DNA of 64,000 nucleotides from Lachnospiraceae bacterium (GTDB taxonomy: Bacteria; Bacillota; Clostridia; Lachnospirales; Lachnospiraceae), in the NCBI GenBank assembly GCA_015058015.1, contig SVDM01000005.1:62001-126000 (forward strand), given 5' to 3'. How positions within the stretch are numbered: position 1 is the stretch's first letter; every line of letters begins with the position of its first letter. A model generated the notes under the pieces. That model was given only the letters and a program-made list of their open reading frames with translations. It was not told the origin of the DNA and did no database searches. The translations under genes and the position numbers were made by a program. This document shows positions 8,309 to 17,661 of the stretch, in pieces.

Positions 8309-10027
8309 TTAATTAACCTTTACTATTCTCGCCGAATTATCTATATGACTCCTCGTTCTGTAGTCGAAGAGCAGTATGGCTTCCCCGGTGGAATAATCGC
8401 TCTTTTCCTGCCAGGTGCTGTAGTCATAACGAAACTTTTCCATATGGGTCATACGAATAACCTGCTTAAACCGGTATGCCTCGTAATCCCCCAGGTACAT
8501 TCTTATATGCTCTTCATCCCTGTAAAACTCGGAGTAATCCTCCCTTTCCTTTGCCCAGGCAGGGCGACTCTTTAAGTTCTCTCTGGCATACAAATCATAG
8601 AGCATTACATCCTCAAAGGCTGACACGTCAAACCCTTTATGCGACACGAATTCCCTTAGTATATCGTATCTTGCCATGCGGGAATGATTAATCCCCAGTA
8701 ACCCTTTGTTATCATAATACTCCCCTAATTCGAGAAACATGTTAAAGGGGGACTCATACATTTCCTCAAGCATTATAAGGCTTGCCTTAAACTGGCTGGA
8801 GTTGTAGTAGACCTCGCACATTTCCTCCACCAGCTTTATCTTTAATATATCACTGTATGAAAGATATTTATTGGACAGCACTTCGTAGGGAGGTTCGCTC
8901 ATGTAGACTATCTCGTTTTCCTCCACGCCCTTGCAGATATCCGCTCCCTTTAGAATCTTTAAGAACCCCAGCTGCAGCTGATCGGGTCTTAGGTCGTAGA
9001 CATCGTCAAATGACCTGGCAAAGCTTTCATATCCCTCAAAGGGCAGTCCCGCAATTAAGTCAAGATGTTGGTGTGTATTACCGAAACTCTTTATCTTTCT
9101 TACATTGGCAGAAAGCTTATCCCAGGGTGTCTTTCTGTTTATTGCCGAGAGGGTCTTCGGATTGGTGGATTGAACCCCTATTTCTAACTGGATAAGTCCC
9201 GGTCTCATCTTCGATATCAGGTCTAATTCCTCTTTGTCAAAGAGGTCTGCGGATACTTCGAAGTGAAAATTGGTTATTCCCTTATCTTTTTCTATCAGGT
9301 GCTTCCATATCCCTTTTACGTATTCATGATTACAATTGAATGTCCTGTCGGTAAACTTAACCTGGGGTACTTCTTTTTCTATGAAAAAGTCTAATTCCTC
9401 TTTTATCTTATCCAGATCCTTAAAACGCACTCTCTTGTCTATACAAGACAGGCAATAACTACATGAATAGGGACATCCCCTGCTACCCTCATAGTAGATT
9501 ATACGATTGTCAAACTCCTCTATTCTGTCATAGCAAAATACCAGTTTGTTGGGGTCAAGATACTCTCTGTCGGGAGTTGAAATTATCTTATCTCCATCCC
9601 GGAAGGTTATCCCCGCAATGTTTGCCGGTTGGCCTTTTTTATCCACATAGAATTCCAGTAATTCTCTCCAGGTTTCTTCGCCCTCCCCACGGATAATTCC
9701 GGTAACAGATGCATTTTCCTCAAGAATTGTATGTGAACAATAGGAGACTTCCGGCCCTCCCAGCCATATGGGGACATCGGGCATTATCTTTCTAAGGGTC
9801 CCTATTATCTCCCTTACATAAGAATAATTCCAGATGTAGCAGGACACTCCCACCACATCTGGATTCTTTTTATAAATATCTGCCGTTATGAAACTTTTTG
9901 TGTTATTGATGGTATACTCTGCCACCTCTACCGAATCGCTGTAGGCTTTGTTATATGCTGCTATACTGCCCACTGCCAGAGAGGAGTGCACATACTTGGC
10001 GTTAATGGCCACCAATAATATCTTCAT
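8309..10027 (-). CDS. B12-binding-domain radical SAM protein (DUF4080 type)
   Basis: The 572-residue product has an N-terminal Rossmann-like B12-binding-type domain (about 1-130; 'LLVAINAKYVHSSLA', 'WLGGPEVSY'). A radical SAM barrel follows, with the cluster motif C185-x3-C189-x2-C192 in 'GCPYSCSYC'. The C-terminal region of about 200 residues matches the DUF4080 group. No DxHxxG cobalamin motif is evident, so B12 binding itself is uncertain. The reaction is unknown; relatives include RNA-modifying methylthiotransferases and corrinoid radical enzymes. It is read together with the upstream hybrid kinase gene (8-base gap). Confidence 0.85.
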   Translation of the reverse strand: MKILLVAINAKYVHSSLAVGSIAAYNKAYSDSVEVAEYTINNTKSFITADIYKKNPDVVGVSCYIWNYSYVREIIGTLRKIMPDVPIWLGGPEVSYCSHTILEENASVTGIIRGEGEETWRELLEFYVDKKGQPANIAGITFRDGDKIISTPDREYLDPNKLVFCYDRIEEFDNRIIYYEGSRGCPYSCSYCLSCIDKRVRFKDLDKIKEELDFFIEKEVPQVKFTDRTFNCNHEYVKGIWKHLIEKDKGITNFHFEVSADLFDKEELDLISKMRPGLIQLEIGVQSTNPKTLSAINRKTPWDKLSANVRKIKSFGNTHQHLDLIAGLPFEGYESFARSFDDVYDLRPDQLQLGFLKILKGADICKGVEENEIVYMSEPPYEVLSNKYLSYSDILKIKLVEEMCEVYYNSSQFKASLIMLEEMYESPFNMFLELGEYYDNKGLLGINHSRMARYDILREFVSHKGFDVSAFEDVMLYDLYARENLKSRPAWAKEREDYSEFYRDEEHIRMYLGDYEAYRFKQVIRMTHMEKFRYDYSTWQEKSDYSTGEAILLFDYRTRSHIDNSARIVKVN

Positions 10028-10035
10028 ATGCCACC

Positions 10036-11703
10036 TCAGTTATATATTCCGTTTAATACTCCTGTAAGCTCTTTTATATCAATGGGTTTAAGAACCACAT
10101 CATTGACTCCGGCTTCAAGGGCCTTCTTGTGTGTCTCATCGTCCTTAACAGAGGTAAGGGCAATAATGGGTATCTTGGCATCTGCTCTGTCCATGGCCCT
10201 GATCTCTTTTGTTGCTTCACAACCATCCTTACCCGGCATCATAATATCCATAAGAATAAGGTCATAGCTACCCACGCCGGATGTGGTGAATTTAAACATT
10301 GCCTCCGCTCCGTCACGGGCTACTTCGCAAATTGCACCGGATTGTCTTATGATATTCTTGGCAATCTCTAAGCTAAGCTCATTGTCGTCAACTACCAAAA
10401 CTCTCTTTCCCACGAAGGTAAAGCCGCTTTTTATGGGCTTTCTGGCAACACTTATCTTACGACCCACAATCTGCATTATGGTATTAAAGATTACTGTCTT
10501 GGAGATAGGCTTTCCTACTACCGCATTGGCTCCTGCCCGTAGATAATCCATACGAACCCTGTCTGTATTGTAGGTGTTGATTATTACTATAGCCGATGAC
10601 ATTCCGGACATAGCTCGAAGCTGCTTTACAACCTGGGGATTCTGCTCATTATCACCGTCAATAAAGCAAACACTGTACAGGTTGCCTGTTAATACCTTGC
10701 CAATAAAGCTGGATCTGAAAGCATCCATATTATCGAAACAATCTGTGGTAAAGCCCAGCTCATCAAAGATGTACTTGGTATGCTCTCTTACCTTGGAGTC
10801 TTTACCTATTGCGGCAACTCGCATATTTACAAAGTGCTCTGACGCGTTCTTGGTTGATACCTCAACCGCATCGTCACATTCTGCCTCAAAGGCAATGGTA
10901 ATACGCATCCTGCCTTCCCCTATAGCCTCGATTTCAACCAGACCATGGGATACTTCTATCATTCTTGATGTAGCACCGAACTGGAATCCGTTGCCCTCTA
11001 TTACAAACTTAAGCTTAACCCGCTTATCGCTTATCTTCTCACTGTCAACATTAAAAGTAACGCTGCCACCTTCCGTACTGCTTTGTACGGCGCCGGTCAT
11101 AAGGTTTAGGAATATCTGATTTAAGCGGATTCTGTCTCCCACCAGGAATTCCGGCACGTCACTGCCGATATTTAACTCGTAGGTTATTCCCTTGTCCAGA
11201 CATTTTTGATATGTAACCGATGCGATGTAAGACAGCATCTTAAAGAGATTAAAGCGCTCCTGGGTAATCTTGTTACGCCTGTCGAAAGAAGACATATCAA
11301 ACACTTCGTTCATTATGGTCTCCATGAGAATAATCTTTCTCATGTTAGACAACTTCTTCTTTACTATCTCCGGTCTCTCGTCTAGGTTAATGACATCAAA
11401 TACATAGTCTATTGTCTCATCGGAGAGCTCTTCCCTGGTTCCGTGACACAAACATACAGCCTTGAAAAAGTGATTCTTGCTAAGCTCTGTCAGCTCACTC
11501 TTCTCAAAGCCCGTTTTTATAATCTCGTCTTTTGTTGCTGCATATTCAAAGAACACCGCTCCGTCGGTTACATCCGTACTCTCGGCATAAGCCTGCATGT
11601 CCTTCAAATTACTGAATATCTTGAGATTATTCTCAAATACCTGCTGAAATAACTTGTTTAATTCTTCATCCTGACTTAATAAAAAGTATTTAATTCGCTC
11701 CAT
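10036..11703 (-). CDS. Degenerate hybrid histidine kinase with two receiver domains
   Basis: The 555-residue product has an unassigned N-terminal region (1-120) and a DHp-like helix pair without a clear phospho-His. An ATPase-like segment follows with only a remnant N-box ('RIRLNQIFLNLMTGAVQ', lacking the usual Asn and Ala pair) and no G1/G2 boxes. A divergent receiver domain (about 300-425) and a good C-terminal receiver (about 435-553) complete it; the latter has 'VLVVDDN', 'DLILMDIMMPGKDG' and 'ALTSVKDD', with the phospho-Asp in the LMDIMMP motif. It probably lacks kinase activity and receives phosphate from elsewhere. There is no output DNA-binding domain and no membrane segment. Confidence 0.8.
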   Translation of the reverse strand: MERIKYFLLSQDEELNKLFQQVFENNLKIFSNLKDMQAYAESTDVTDGAVFFEYAATKDEIIKTGFEKSELTELSKNHFFKAVCLCHGTREELSDETIDYVFDVINLDERPEIVKKKLSNMRKIILMETIMNEVFDMSSFDRRNKITQERFNLFKMLSYIASVTYQKCLDKGITYELNIGSDVPEFLVGDRIRLNQIFLNLMTGAVQSSTEGGSVTFNVDSEKISDKRVKLKFVIEGNGFQFGATSRMIEVSHGLVEIEAIGEGRMRITIAFEAECDDAVEVSTKNASEHFVNMRVAAIGKDSKVREHTKYIFDELGFTTDCFDNMDAFRSSFIGKVLTGNLYSVCFIDGDNEQNPQVVKQLRAMSGMSSAIVIINTYNTDRVRMDYLRAGANAVVGKPISKTVIFNTIMQIVGRKISVARKPIKSGFTFVGKRVLVVDDNELSLEIAKNIIRQSGAICEVARDGAEAMFKFTTSGVGSYDLILMDIMMPGKDGCEATKEIRAMDRADAKIPIIALTSVKDDETHKKALEAGVNDVVLKPIDIKELTGVLNGIYN

Positions 11704-11808
11704 ACTGTCACCTTGAAAATGTATAAGCTCTTAAACTGTATTTCTTCTTACTACCATTTAAATGAATTAACGCGCGTATGTCAAGTAATATAATCTTACG
11801 TTTTTTCT

Positions 11809-12714
11809 CTAGTCTTTCTTTTTATCAATAACACACAAAAATACCGTGGAAAGGATCAAAATAAATCCCAAAATATCGGCTATGGTGTACTCCGTTCCAA
11901 AAGCAATTCCTGCCCAAAGGGCTGCGGATACCGGCTCCACCATTCCCACCAGGCTGGCTTTTTTTGCCCCTATGTATTGAACACCTTTCAGATACATGGA
12001 AAATGCCACTGTTGTTCCAAGTACAAAGATAACCGCCACACATAACACTGTTACCGAATCAAAGGAGACGGGAATCTCGTAAGGCCTAAAGAGGAAAAAC
12101 AAGACGATTCCTCCGATATACATCCCCCAGCCAACTGTTGTAAGGGTCCCATGCTTTTCCACCAGCTTCCTAGGCTCCATACTGTATACCACAACGCATC
12201 CTGCGGATACAAGGCCCGAAATAAGAGCTTCTTTCGATAACTGCAGGGTGCCTAAGTTTCCCTTGGTTGCCAAAAGCACTGCCCCGACAAAGGCAAAGAT
12301 AACTGCTACAATCTCCAAAAGGTAGGGCCTTCTCTTTGCCGTAATACAGGTTACGGCTGTAATCATAACCGTTGCAAGACATTGCAAGACCGTTCCCGTG
12401 CCGGCGTTGGAATACTGAATGGCAAAAAAGTATGTAAACTGGCATCCCGCCATTCCAATGAGTCCGAATATTATTACCTCTATTATATCTCTTTTACTTT
12501 TCCATACGTTAAATATTTTCTTTTTTTCTCGAAATCCCTGAACCAAAAGGAGGCTTACTCCGGCAAAGAGCAGTCTGTAAGGTACCAGCCACGTACTTAC
12601 TATTCCTTTGTGCTCAAAAAGAAACTGCCCGCAGGCTCCCGATGTTCCCCAAAAGAGGCCTCCAATAAGCACCAATAGAAAACCTTTTAGTTTGTACTTT
12701 TTATCTTCTTTCAT
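11809..12714 (-). CDS. EamA-family (DMT) membrane transporter
   Basis: The 301-residue product has ten predicted hydrophobic helices arranged as two EamA repeats. The first repeat starts at 'GFLLVLIGGLFWGTSGACGQFL' (shown in part) and the second near residue 160 ('ALISGLVSAGCVVVYSM'). It ends in 'LILSTVFLC', typical of DMT exporters of amino acids or metabolites. Substrate unknown. It is transcribed away from the divergent agmatine deiminase gene, which is 114 bases off. Confidence 0.88.
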   Translation of the reverse strand: MKEDKKYKLKGFLLVLIGGLFWGTSGACGQFLFEHKGIVSTWLVPYRLLFAGVSLLLVQGFREKKKIFNVWKSKRDIIEVIIFGLIGMAGCQFTYFFAIQYSNAGTGTVLQCLATVMITAVTCITAKRRPYLLEIVAVIFAFVGAVLLATKGNLGTLQLSKEALISGLVSAGCVVVYSMEPRKLVEKHGTLTTVGWGMYIGGIVLFFLFRPYEIPVSFDSVTVLCVAVIFVLGTTVAFSMYLKGVQYIGAKKASLVGMVEPVSAALWAGIAFGTEYTIADILGFILILSTVFLCVIDKKKD

Positions 12715-12779
12715 CCCGATTTCCTTTTTCTATATAATGACATAAATGATACCACACCCCGCCACTTTTAACAATTACT

Positions 12780-12807
12780 TTGAATTTCCCCCGCCCTATG
12801 ATAGAAT
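12780..12807 (+). promoter_or_regulatory. Promoter of the agmatine deiminase operon
   Basis: TTGAAT (12780-12785), a 16-base spacer and TAGAAT (12802-12807) lie 21 bases before the aguA start, with an AGGAG ribosome site between. Confidence 0.6.
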
Positions 12808-12828
12808 GAAAAAAATCAGGAGATAGAA

Positions 12829-13920
12829 ATGATACTAAATACACTACCTAAAGAAGATGGTTTCAGGATGCCCGGTGAATTTGAACCCCATGAAGGCTGT
12901 ATTCTTATATGGCCCCACAGAGGAGATTCCTGGCCCTACGGAGGAGATGCAGCGAAAAAGGTGTTTAGAGAACTTGTCCGCCTTATATCCGAGTCCGAAC
13001 AGGTCACCGTTTGCGTTCCACCATCCGAATACGATAAAGCAAGGGACTTTCTACCCGACGACACCGAATTAATACAAGTTGAAACCGACGATTCCTGGGC
13101 CAGAGATTATGCTCCAACCTTTGTAAAAAAAGGGAATATAACTCGAGGTATCAACTGGTGCTTCAATGCCTGGGGCGGAGATTACGACGGACTGTATGAT
13201 TACTGGGCTAACGACGATAATCTGTGTCCGTCACTATGCACACACGAGAATGTTGACATGTATGATGCCCACCATTTTGTAATGGAGGGCGGAGCCGTTC
13301 ATTCCGACGGACAGGGCACCCTTATTACCACTGAAAGCTGCCTCTTAAGTCCCGGCCGCAATCCTCATATGACCAAGGAGGCCATTGAGGAAACTCTGTG
13401 CAATTACCTTGGGGCATCAAAGGTTATCTGGCTCCCGGAGGGCATCGTTAATGACGAAACCAATGGTCATGTAGACAATATATGCGCCTTTACTTCACCG
13501 GGACATGTGGTATTAGCCTTTCCCGAGGATAAAACCGATGCTCAATATGAGCCTTCTAAGAAAGCGCTGGATGTATTAAGGGCTTCCACCGATGCAGCAG
13601 GCAATCCGATAGAGGTGCATCTCCTTCCTATGCCTAAGCCCTGTCTAGTAACAAAACACGAATTAGACGGCTTAGATCTCCTAAACGGAGAACCGGTTCG
13701 CACGGTAGGTGAGCGTTTAGCTGCTTCTTATGCCAACTTCTACATTGCCAATAAGACCGTCATCGTTCCGGGATTCGACGACGATAATGATGAGGTGGCA
13801 CGGCGCATAATTGCTGAACTTTTCCCCGATAGGCGAGTGGTTACTTTGCAATCGAGAGAAGTCCTAATCGGCGGTGGCAACTTCCATTGCCTGACTCAAC
13901 AGATACCAAAAGCAGAATAA
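12829..13920 (+). CDS. aguA: Agmatine deiminase
   Basis: The 363-residue product matches agmatine deiminase length and motifs: 'MPGEFEPHEGCILIWPHR' at the N-terminus, 'DDSWARDYAPTFV', 'FVMEGGAVHSDGQGT', 'NDETNGHVDN' with the catalytic His, and the nucleophile C354 in 'IGGGNFHCLTQQ'. It hydrolyses agmatine to N-carbamoylputrescine plus ammonia. The following gene encodes the next enzyme, so the two form an agmatine-to-putrescine pathway. AGGAG lies 6 bases before the ATG. Confidence 0.95.
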   Translation: MILNTLPKEDGFRMPGEFEPHEGCILIWPHRGDSWPYGGDAAKKVFRELVRLISESEQVTVCVPPSEYDKARDFLPDDTELIQVETDDSWARDYAPTFVKKGNITRGINWCFNAWGGDYDGLYDYWANDDNLCPSLCTHENVDMYDAHHFVMEGGAVHSDGQGTLITTESCLLSPGRNPHMTKEAIEETLCNYLGASKVIWLPEGIVNDETNGHVDNICAFTSPGHVVLAFPEDKTDAQYEPSKKALDVLRASTDAAGNPIEVHLLPMPKPCLVTKHELDGLDLLNGEPVRTVGERLAASYANFYIANKTVIVPGFDDDNDEVARRIIAELFPDRRVVTLQSREVLIGGGNFHCLTQQIPKAE

Positions 13921-13953
13921 TCCTGCAAAAATATTATACGAATAGGTGATAAC

Positions 13954-14832
13954 ATGTCTGTAACCAAGCTAGCCGCTTTGCAGTTTGCCTGCAGCGACGA
14001 TCGAAATGAAAATATAGAAAAAGCCATAGCGCTAACCCGCACAGCCGCCTCAAGGGGTGCAAACGTTGTGCTTCTTCCCGAGCTTTTCGAGACCAAATAC
14101 TTCTGTCAGGAGAGAAATTACGACTATTATAATCTGGCCACTACCCTAGAGAACAACCCTGCAGTCAAAGCCTTTTTGCCCCTTTGTAAGGAGCTGGGAA
14201 TTGTGGTTCCCGTAAGCTTTTTTGAAAAAGACGGCAATACCTTCTTTAACTCTGTTGCAGTACTGGATAATCACGGAGAATGCCTTGGCATATACCGAAA
14301 AATCCATATACCTGACGACCACTTCTATCAGGAGAAATTCTATTTCACTCCGGGTAACCTGGGTCACAAGGTATGGAATACCGAATTCGGTAACATAGGA
14401 GTGGGAATTTGCTGGGATCAGTGGTTTCCCGAAACTGCCAGAATTATGACTTTGATGGGGGCTGATATGCTTCTTTACCCCACAGCAATAGGAAGTGAGC
14501 CTATCCTAGATGTAGATAGCTCCGGACATTGGCAAAGAGCCATGTGTGGACATTCCGCATGCAATGTTATTCCTGTTGCTGCCGCCAACAGGATTGGCAC
14601 AGAATCAGTGATTCCAAGTGAAGCTAATTCCAATCAGACTTCTTCTTTGACATTTTACGGCTCGTCCTTTATTACAAATGAGACCGGAGAAATTGTCGTT
14701 TCCTCCGGTCGAGACAATGAAGAAATTATTTATTCCGAACTAGATATTGTAGGTATTCGTACCCTTCGCCAAAGTTGGGGCATGTTTAGAGACCGTCGTC
14801 CCGAGACCTATTCCGACTTGCTGGGCAACTGA
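13954..14832 (+). CDS. aguB: N-carbamoylputrescine amidase
   Basis: The 292-residue product is a nitrilase-superfamily amidase with the Glu-Lys-Cys triad visible: E43 in 'VVLLPELFETKYFCQ', K116 in 'GIYRKIHIPDD', C153 in 'GVGICWDQWFPE'. The loop 'EKFYFTPGN' is characteristic of the carbamoylputrescine subgroup. It converts N-carbamoylputrescine to putrescine, CO2 and ammonia. It sits 33 bases after aguA in the same transcript. The 3' end overlaps a convergent transporter gene by 25 bases. Confidence 0.95.
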   Translation: MSVTKLAALQFACSDDRNENIEKAIALTRTAASRGANVVLLPELFETKYFCQERNYDYYNLATTLENNPAVKAFLPLCKELGIVVPVSFFEKDGNTFFNSVAVLDNHGECLGIYRKIHIPDDHFYQEKFYFTPGNLGHKVWNTEFGNIGVGICWDQWFPETARIMTLMGADMLLYPTAIGSEPILDVDSSGHWQRAMCGHSACNVIPVAAANRIGTESVIPSEANSNQTSSLTFYGSSFITNETGEIVVSSGRDNEEIIYSELDIVGIRTLRQSWGMFRDRRPETYSDLLGN

Positions 14833-15698
14833 GCAATCACGATTGCTCCAAATACCAAAGCACATCCGATAAGTTCGCGAACCGATAGCACTTCACCTAA
14901 GAAGAGCCATCCCGCGAGAACAGATATTACCGACTCCAAACTCAGTATCAGTGATGCTAAGAAGGGGTTGGTATATTTTTGTCCTATTATCTGCAAGGTG
15001 TAGGCTACACCGCAAGACATAATTCCCGCATATAATATGGGCTGCCATGCGGAGAATACAGCATTTACGTTCGGTGTTTCGAAGATAAACATCAAAACGC
15101 TTGATATTGTTCCCGCCACCAAGAACTGTATACAGGAAAGCTTTACACCGTTTACAAAAGGAATATATCTGTCTACCACCATAATATGCATTGCAAAAAC
15201 AAACGCGCATACGAACACCAGCATATCCCCGATTTCAATGGAAAAGCCTTCTTTTATGCACAGGAAGTAGAATCCCACTATGGCAATCACTGCGCCGACC
15301 CATATTCTAATCCCAGGTTTTTTGCCTATTACGAGGCCCAAAATGGGTACTAAGATTACATACAAAGCAGTTATAAAACCCGTCTTTCCAACGGATGTAT
15401 GCATGATTCCGAACTGTTGGAAAGTAGTTGCTGTAAACATTAGTATTCCGCAGATTATTCCTGCTTTTATCAATGTCTTATTGTCTTTCGGTTCATCCTT
15501 TGGCGGGTCAAATCTTTTAAGCAGGACACTGCAGGGAATCAGAATAATTCCTCCTATTAAAAATCTTACCCCGTTAAAGGTAAATGGTCCTACATAGTCC
15601 ATTCCCACACTCTGGGCCACAAAGGCAATTCCCCATATGGTTGCAGTGATGAGAAGGATAATGTTACCTTTTATACTTCGTTTGCTACTTTCTTTCAT
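14808..15698 (-). CDS. EamA-family (DMT) membrane transporter
   Basis: The product has 296 residues with ten hydrophobic segments and two EamA repeats: 'GNIILLITATIWGIAFVAQS' starts the first, and 'GDMLVFVCAFVFAMHIM' starts the second near 157. 'VAYTLQIIGQKYTNPFLASL' and 'LESVISVLAGWLFLGE' are classic for the family. It is convergent with aguB, overlapping its last 25 bases. Location suggests polyamine or precursor export, but that is only association. Confidence 0.88.
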   Translation of the reverse strand: MKESSKRSIKGNIILLITATIWGIAFVAQSVGMDYVGPFTFNGVRFLIGGIILIPCSVLLKRFDPPKDEPKDNKTLIKAGIICGILMFTATTFQQFGIMHTSVGKTGFITALYVILVPILGLVIGKKPGIRIWVGAVIAIVGFYFLCIKEGFSIEIGDMLVFVCAFVFAMHIMVVDRYIPFVNGVKLSCIQFLVAGTISSVLMFIFETPNVNAVFSAWQPILYAGIMSCGVAYTLQIIGQKYTNPFLASLILSLESVISVLAGWLFLGEVLSVRELIGCALVFGAIVIAQLPSKSE

Positions 15699-15847
15699 CA
15701 GTTTTCATCCTTTTTTCTAATGTCATATAACTATATAAATATATTCTGTTTACTGTTATTGTCAATCCTTATTTTATAAAAGTTTAATCTTATATCCCCC
15801 CTACCGCGCTTTTATATGAGCCGGTTTTAATATATAATGACCTTAGG

Positions 15848-15870
15848 TGCAAGCCGATATATCGCTTGCA
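15848..15870. promoter_or_regulatory. Near-palindrome in the leader of the enzyme I gene
   Basis: TGCAAGC and CTTGCA flank the 10-bp palindrome CGATATATCG with one unpaired C. It lies 10 bases after a TATAAT (15833-15838) and 45 bases before the coding start, so it could be an operator or a leader hairpin. Confidence 0.4.
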
Positions 15871-15914
15871 TATTCTCGAGGTTTTCAAATTTTATATGGG
15901 GGGTATGATATCTC

Positions 15915-17609
15915 ATGCAGATTAACGGTAAGATCATTGCCGGCGGAATCGCTATGGGCAAGGTATGCTTCCAGCATACAGATTACGACCGTTTCCTGGC
16001 TGCATACAGACCGGCCAGGGCCGACATTGAAAAAATCAGGTATACCAATGCCGTTTCTCAAGCCAAGCAGGATTTGAATGAACTTATTTTGTCGGGCCGA
16101 ACTGACAAAGAAGGACAGGAAATCCTTAAATCTCATTTGGCTATCGTTATTGATCCATCTTTGGAAAATATGGTTTTTTCCTGTATTGACAGCGGATTAA
16201 GTGCCCCTAAAGCGCTTCTTTCCGCCATTGATGACTTGTCACAACCCATTCTTTTGTTATCAGATGAAATGATTCGCGAGCGTGCCGCAGACATTGCAGA
16301 CTCAGGGAAACGAATCCTTCGTAAGCTTCTTGCTATGGAAGAACCTGCATTTCCTGATGAAGACATTATAATCTACGCCGATAATATTGAGCCCTCTGTT
16401 ATGGCAGGCTTTTCAGAAGAGCGGGTTAAGGCCGTGCTCTTGTCTAATCCCAGCGAGACAAGCCATACTGCAATTATTGCCAAGGCCAAAGATTTCGTTA
16501 CCATTACGGGCTTTGATGCAGCCAGATACAACTTCCTTGAAAACGATACTATTATAGTAGACACCTTTGAAAACAGTATTATAGTAGATCCATCCAATGC
16601 AGATATAATTGATTACAACAAAAAGCTTAAGAAATGGAATTCCAAGAGAGCCGCTCTCCTTGACAGCGCTTATCTTCCCGCCAAATCCCTTGACGGTAAG
16701 GAATACACCATTTCCGCCAATATCAGCACCCCTGCCGCCATCGAAAAGGCCGTTACATACGGCTGTAACGGCGTAGGACTGTTCAGATCAGAGTTTCTCT
16801 TTATGGAGTCCAAAAAACTCCCTTCAGAGGACGAACAATTTCATGCTTATAAAAACGTGGTGACTAAAACTGCTGATTCCTTGTGCATTATTCGTACTTT
16901 AGATATCGGTGGTGATAAGAAAAGTGCCTGCATCACTCTCCCTGAGGAGGAGAATCCTTATCTGGGATACCGTGGAATAAGGTTTTCTCTTGATAATAAG
17001 GCAATCTTTAAGACCCAGCTTCGGGCCATCTTAAGGGCTTCTCATTTTGGTAAAGTAGCTATTATGGTTCCCATGATTACCACCCTTTATGAGATTAACA
17101 GATGTAAGCGTCTTATTAGCGAATGCAAAAAAGAACTGGGAGCCAAAGGCATTCTGTATGACCCCAAGATTCAGTTCGGTATTATGATAGAGACCCCTGC
17201 GGCCTGCCTTATGGCAGACGTCTTTGCCCGCCATGTGGACTTTTTCAGTATCGGTTCTAACGACCTGATTCAGTACACCTTTGCGGCAGACAGAAACAAT
17301 CCCAAGGTTTCTCACTTCTTTGATTGTTATGAGCCGGCAATTATACGGTGTATTCACAATGTTGTTACTGCTGCCCACAATGCAGGTAAATGGGCCGGAA
17401 TATGCGGCGAGATTGCTTCAAATCCCCTGCTTTTGCCCTTCTTTATGGCCCTGGACATTGACGAGCTAAGTATGACCAGCTCCTCAATTCCCGCTATAAA
17501 AGAGCAAATCAGGCATACAAGTTCCAGCACCTGCGATTTGGAAACAATTCTTTCTTTCGATTCCACCAAGAAGGTTCAAAAATACTTAGAATCCATCAAG
17601 ACAGAATAA
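15915..17609 (+). CDS. ptsI: Phosphoenolpyruvate-protein phosphotransferase (PTS enzyme I)
   Basis: The 564-residue product is full length. The phosphohistidine is H184 in 'SETSHTAIIAKA'. The PEP-binding barrel includes 'GLFRSEFLFM', 'RTLDIGGDK', 'LGYRGIR' and 'FSIGSNDLIQYTFAADRNN', and the catalytic Cys is in 'WAGICGEIAS'. It takes phosphate from PEP and passes it to HPr, starting sugar uptake by the PTS. The usual 'GG' before TSH is replaced by 'NPSE', and no HPr gene is adjacent, so this may be a paralogue serving a special PTS. Confidence 0.9.
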   Translation: MQINGKIIAGGIAMGKVCFQHTDYDRFLAAYRPARADIEKIRYTNAVSQAKQDLNELILSGRTDKEGQEILKSHLAIVIDPSLENMVFSCIDSGLSAPKALLSAIDDLSQPILLLSDEMIRERAADIADSGKRILRKLLAMEEPAFPDEDIIIYADNIEPSVMAGFSEERVKAVLLSNPSETSHTAIIAKAKDFVTITGFDAARYNFLENDTIIVDTFENSIIVDPSNADIIDYNKKLKKWNSKRAALLDSAYLPAKSLDGKEYTISANISTPAAIEKAVTYGCNGVGLFRSEFLFMESKKLPSEDEQFHAYKNVVTKTADSLCIIRTLDIGGDKKSACITLPEEENPYLGYRGIRFSLDNKAIFKTQLRAILRASHFGKVAIMVPMITTLYEINRCKRLISECKKELGAKGILYDPKIQFGIMIETPAACLMADVFARHVDFFSIGSNDLIQYTFAADRNNPKVSHFFDCYEPAIIRCIHNVVTAAHNAGKWAGICGEIASNPLLLPFFMALDIDELSMTSSSIPAIKEQIRHTSSSTCDLETILSFDSTKKVQKYLESIKTE

Positions 17610-17614
17610 AAATA

Positions 17615-17646
17615 AGCCGGTATCGTTTCAGCATACGATACCGGCT
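17615..17646. terminator. Bidirectional terminator
   Basis: A perfect 12-bp stem (AGCCGGTATCGT/ACGATACCGGCT) with an 8-base loop separates the convergent enzyme I and ABC binding-protein genes. ATTATT lies on the right and TTATTTTTATT on the minus-strand side. Confidence 0.85.
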
Positions 17647-17661
17647 ATTATTGTCCGATGC

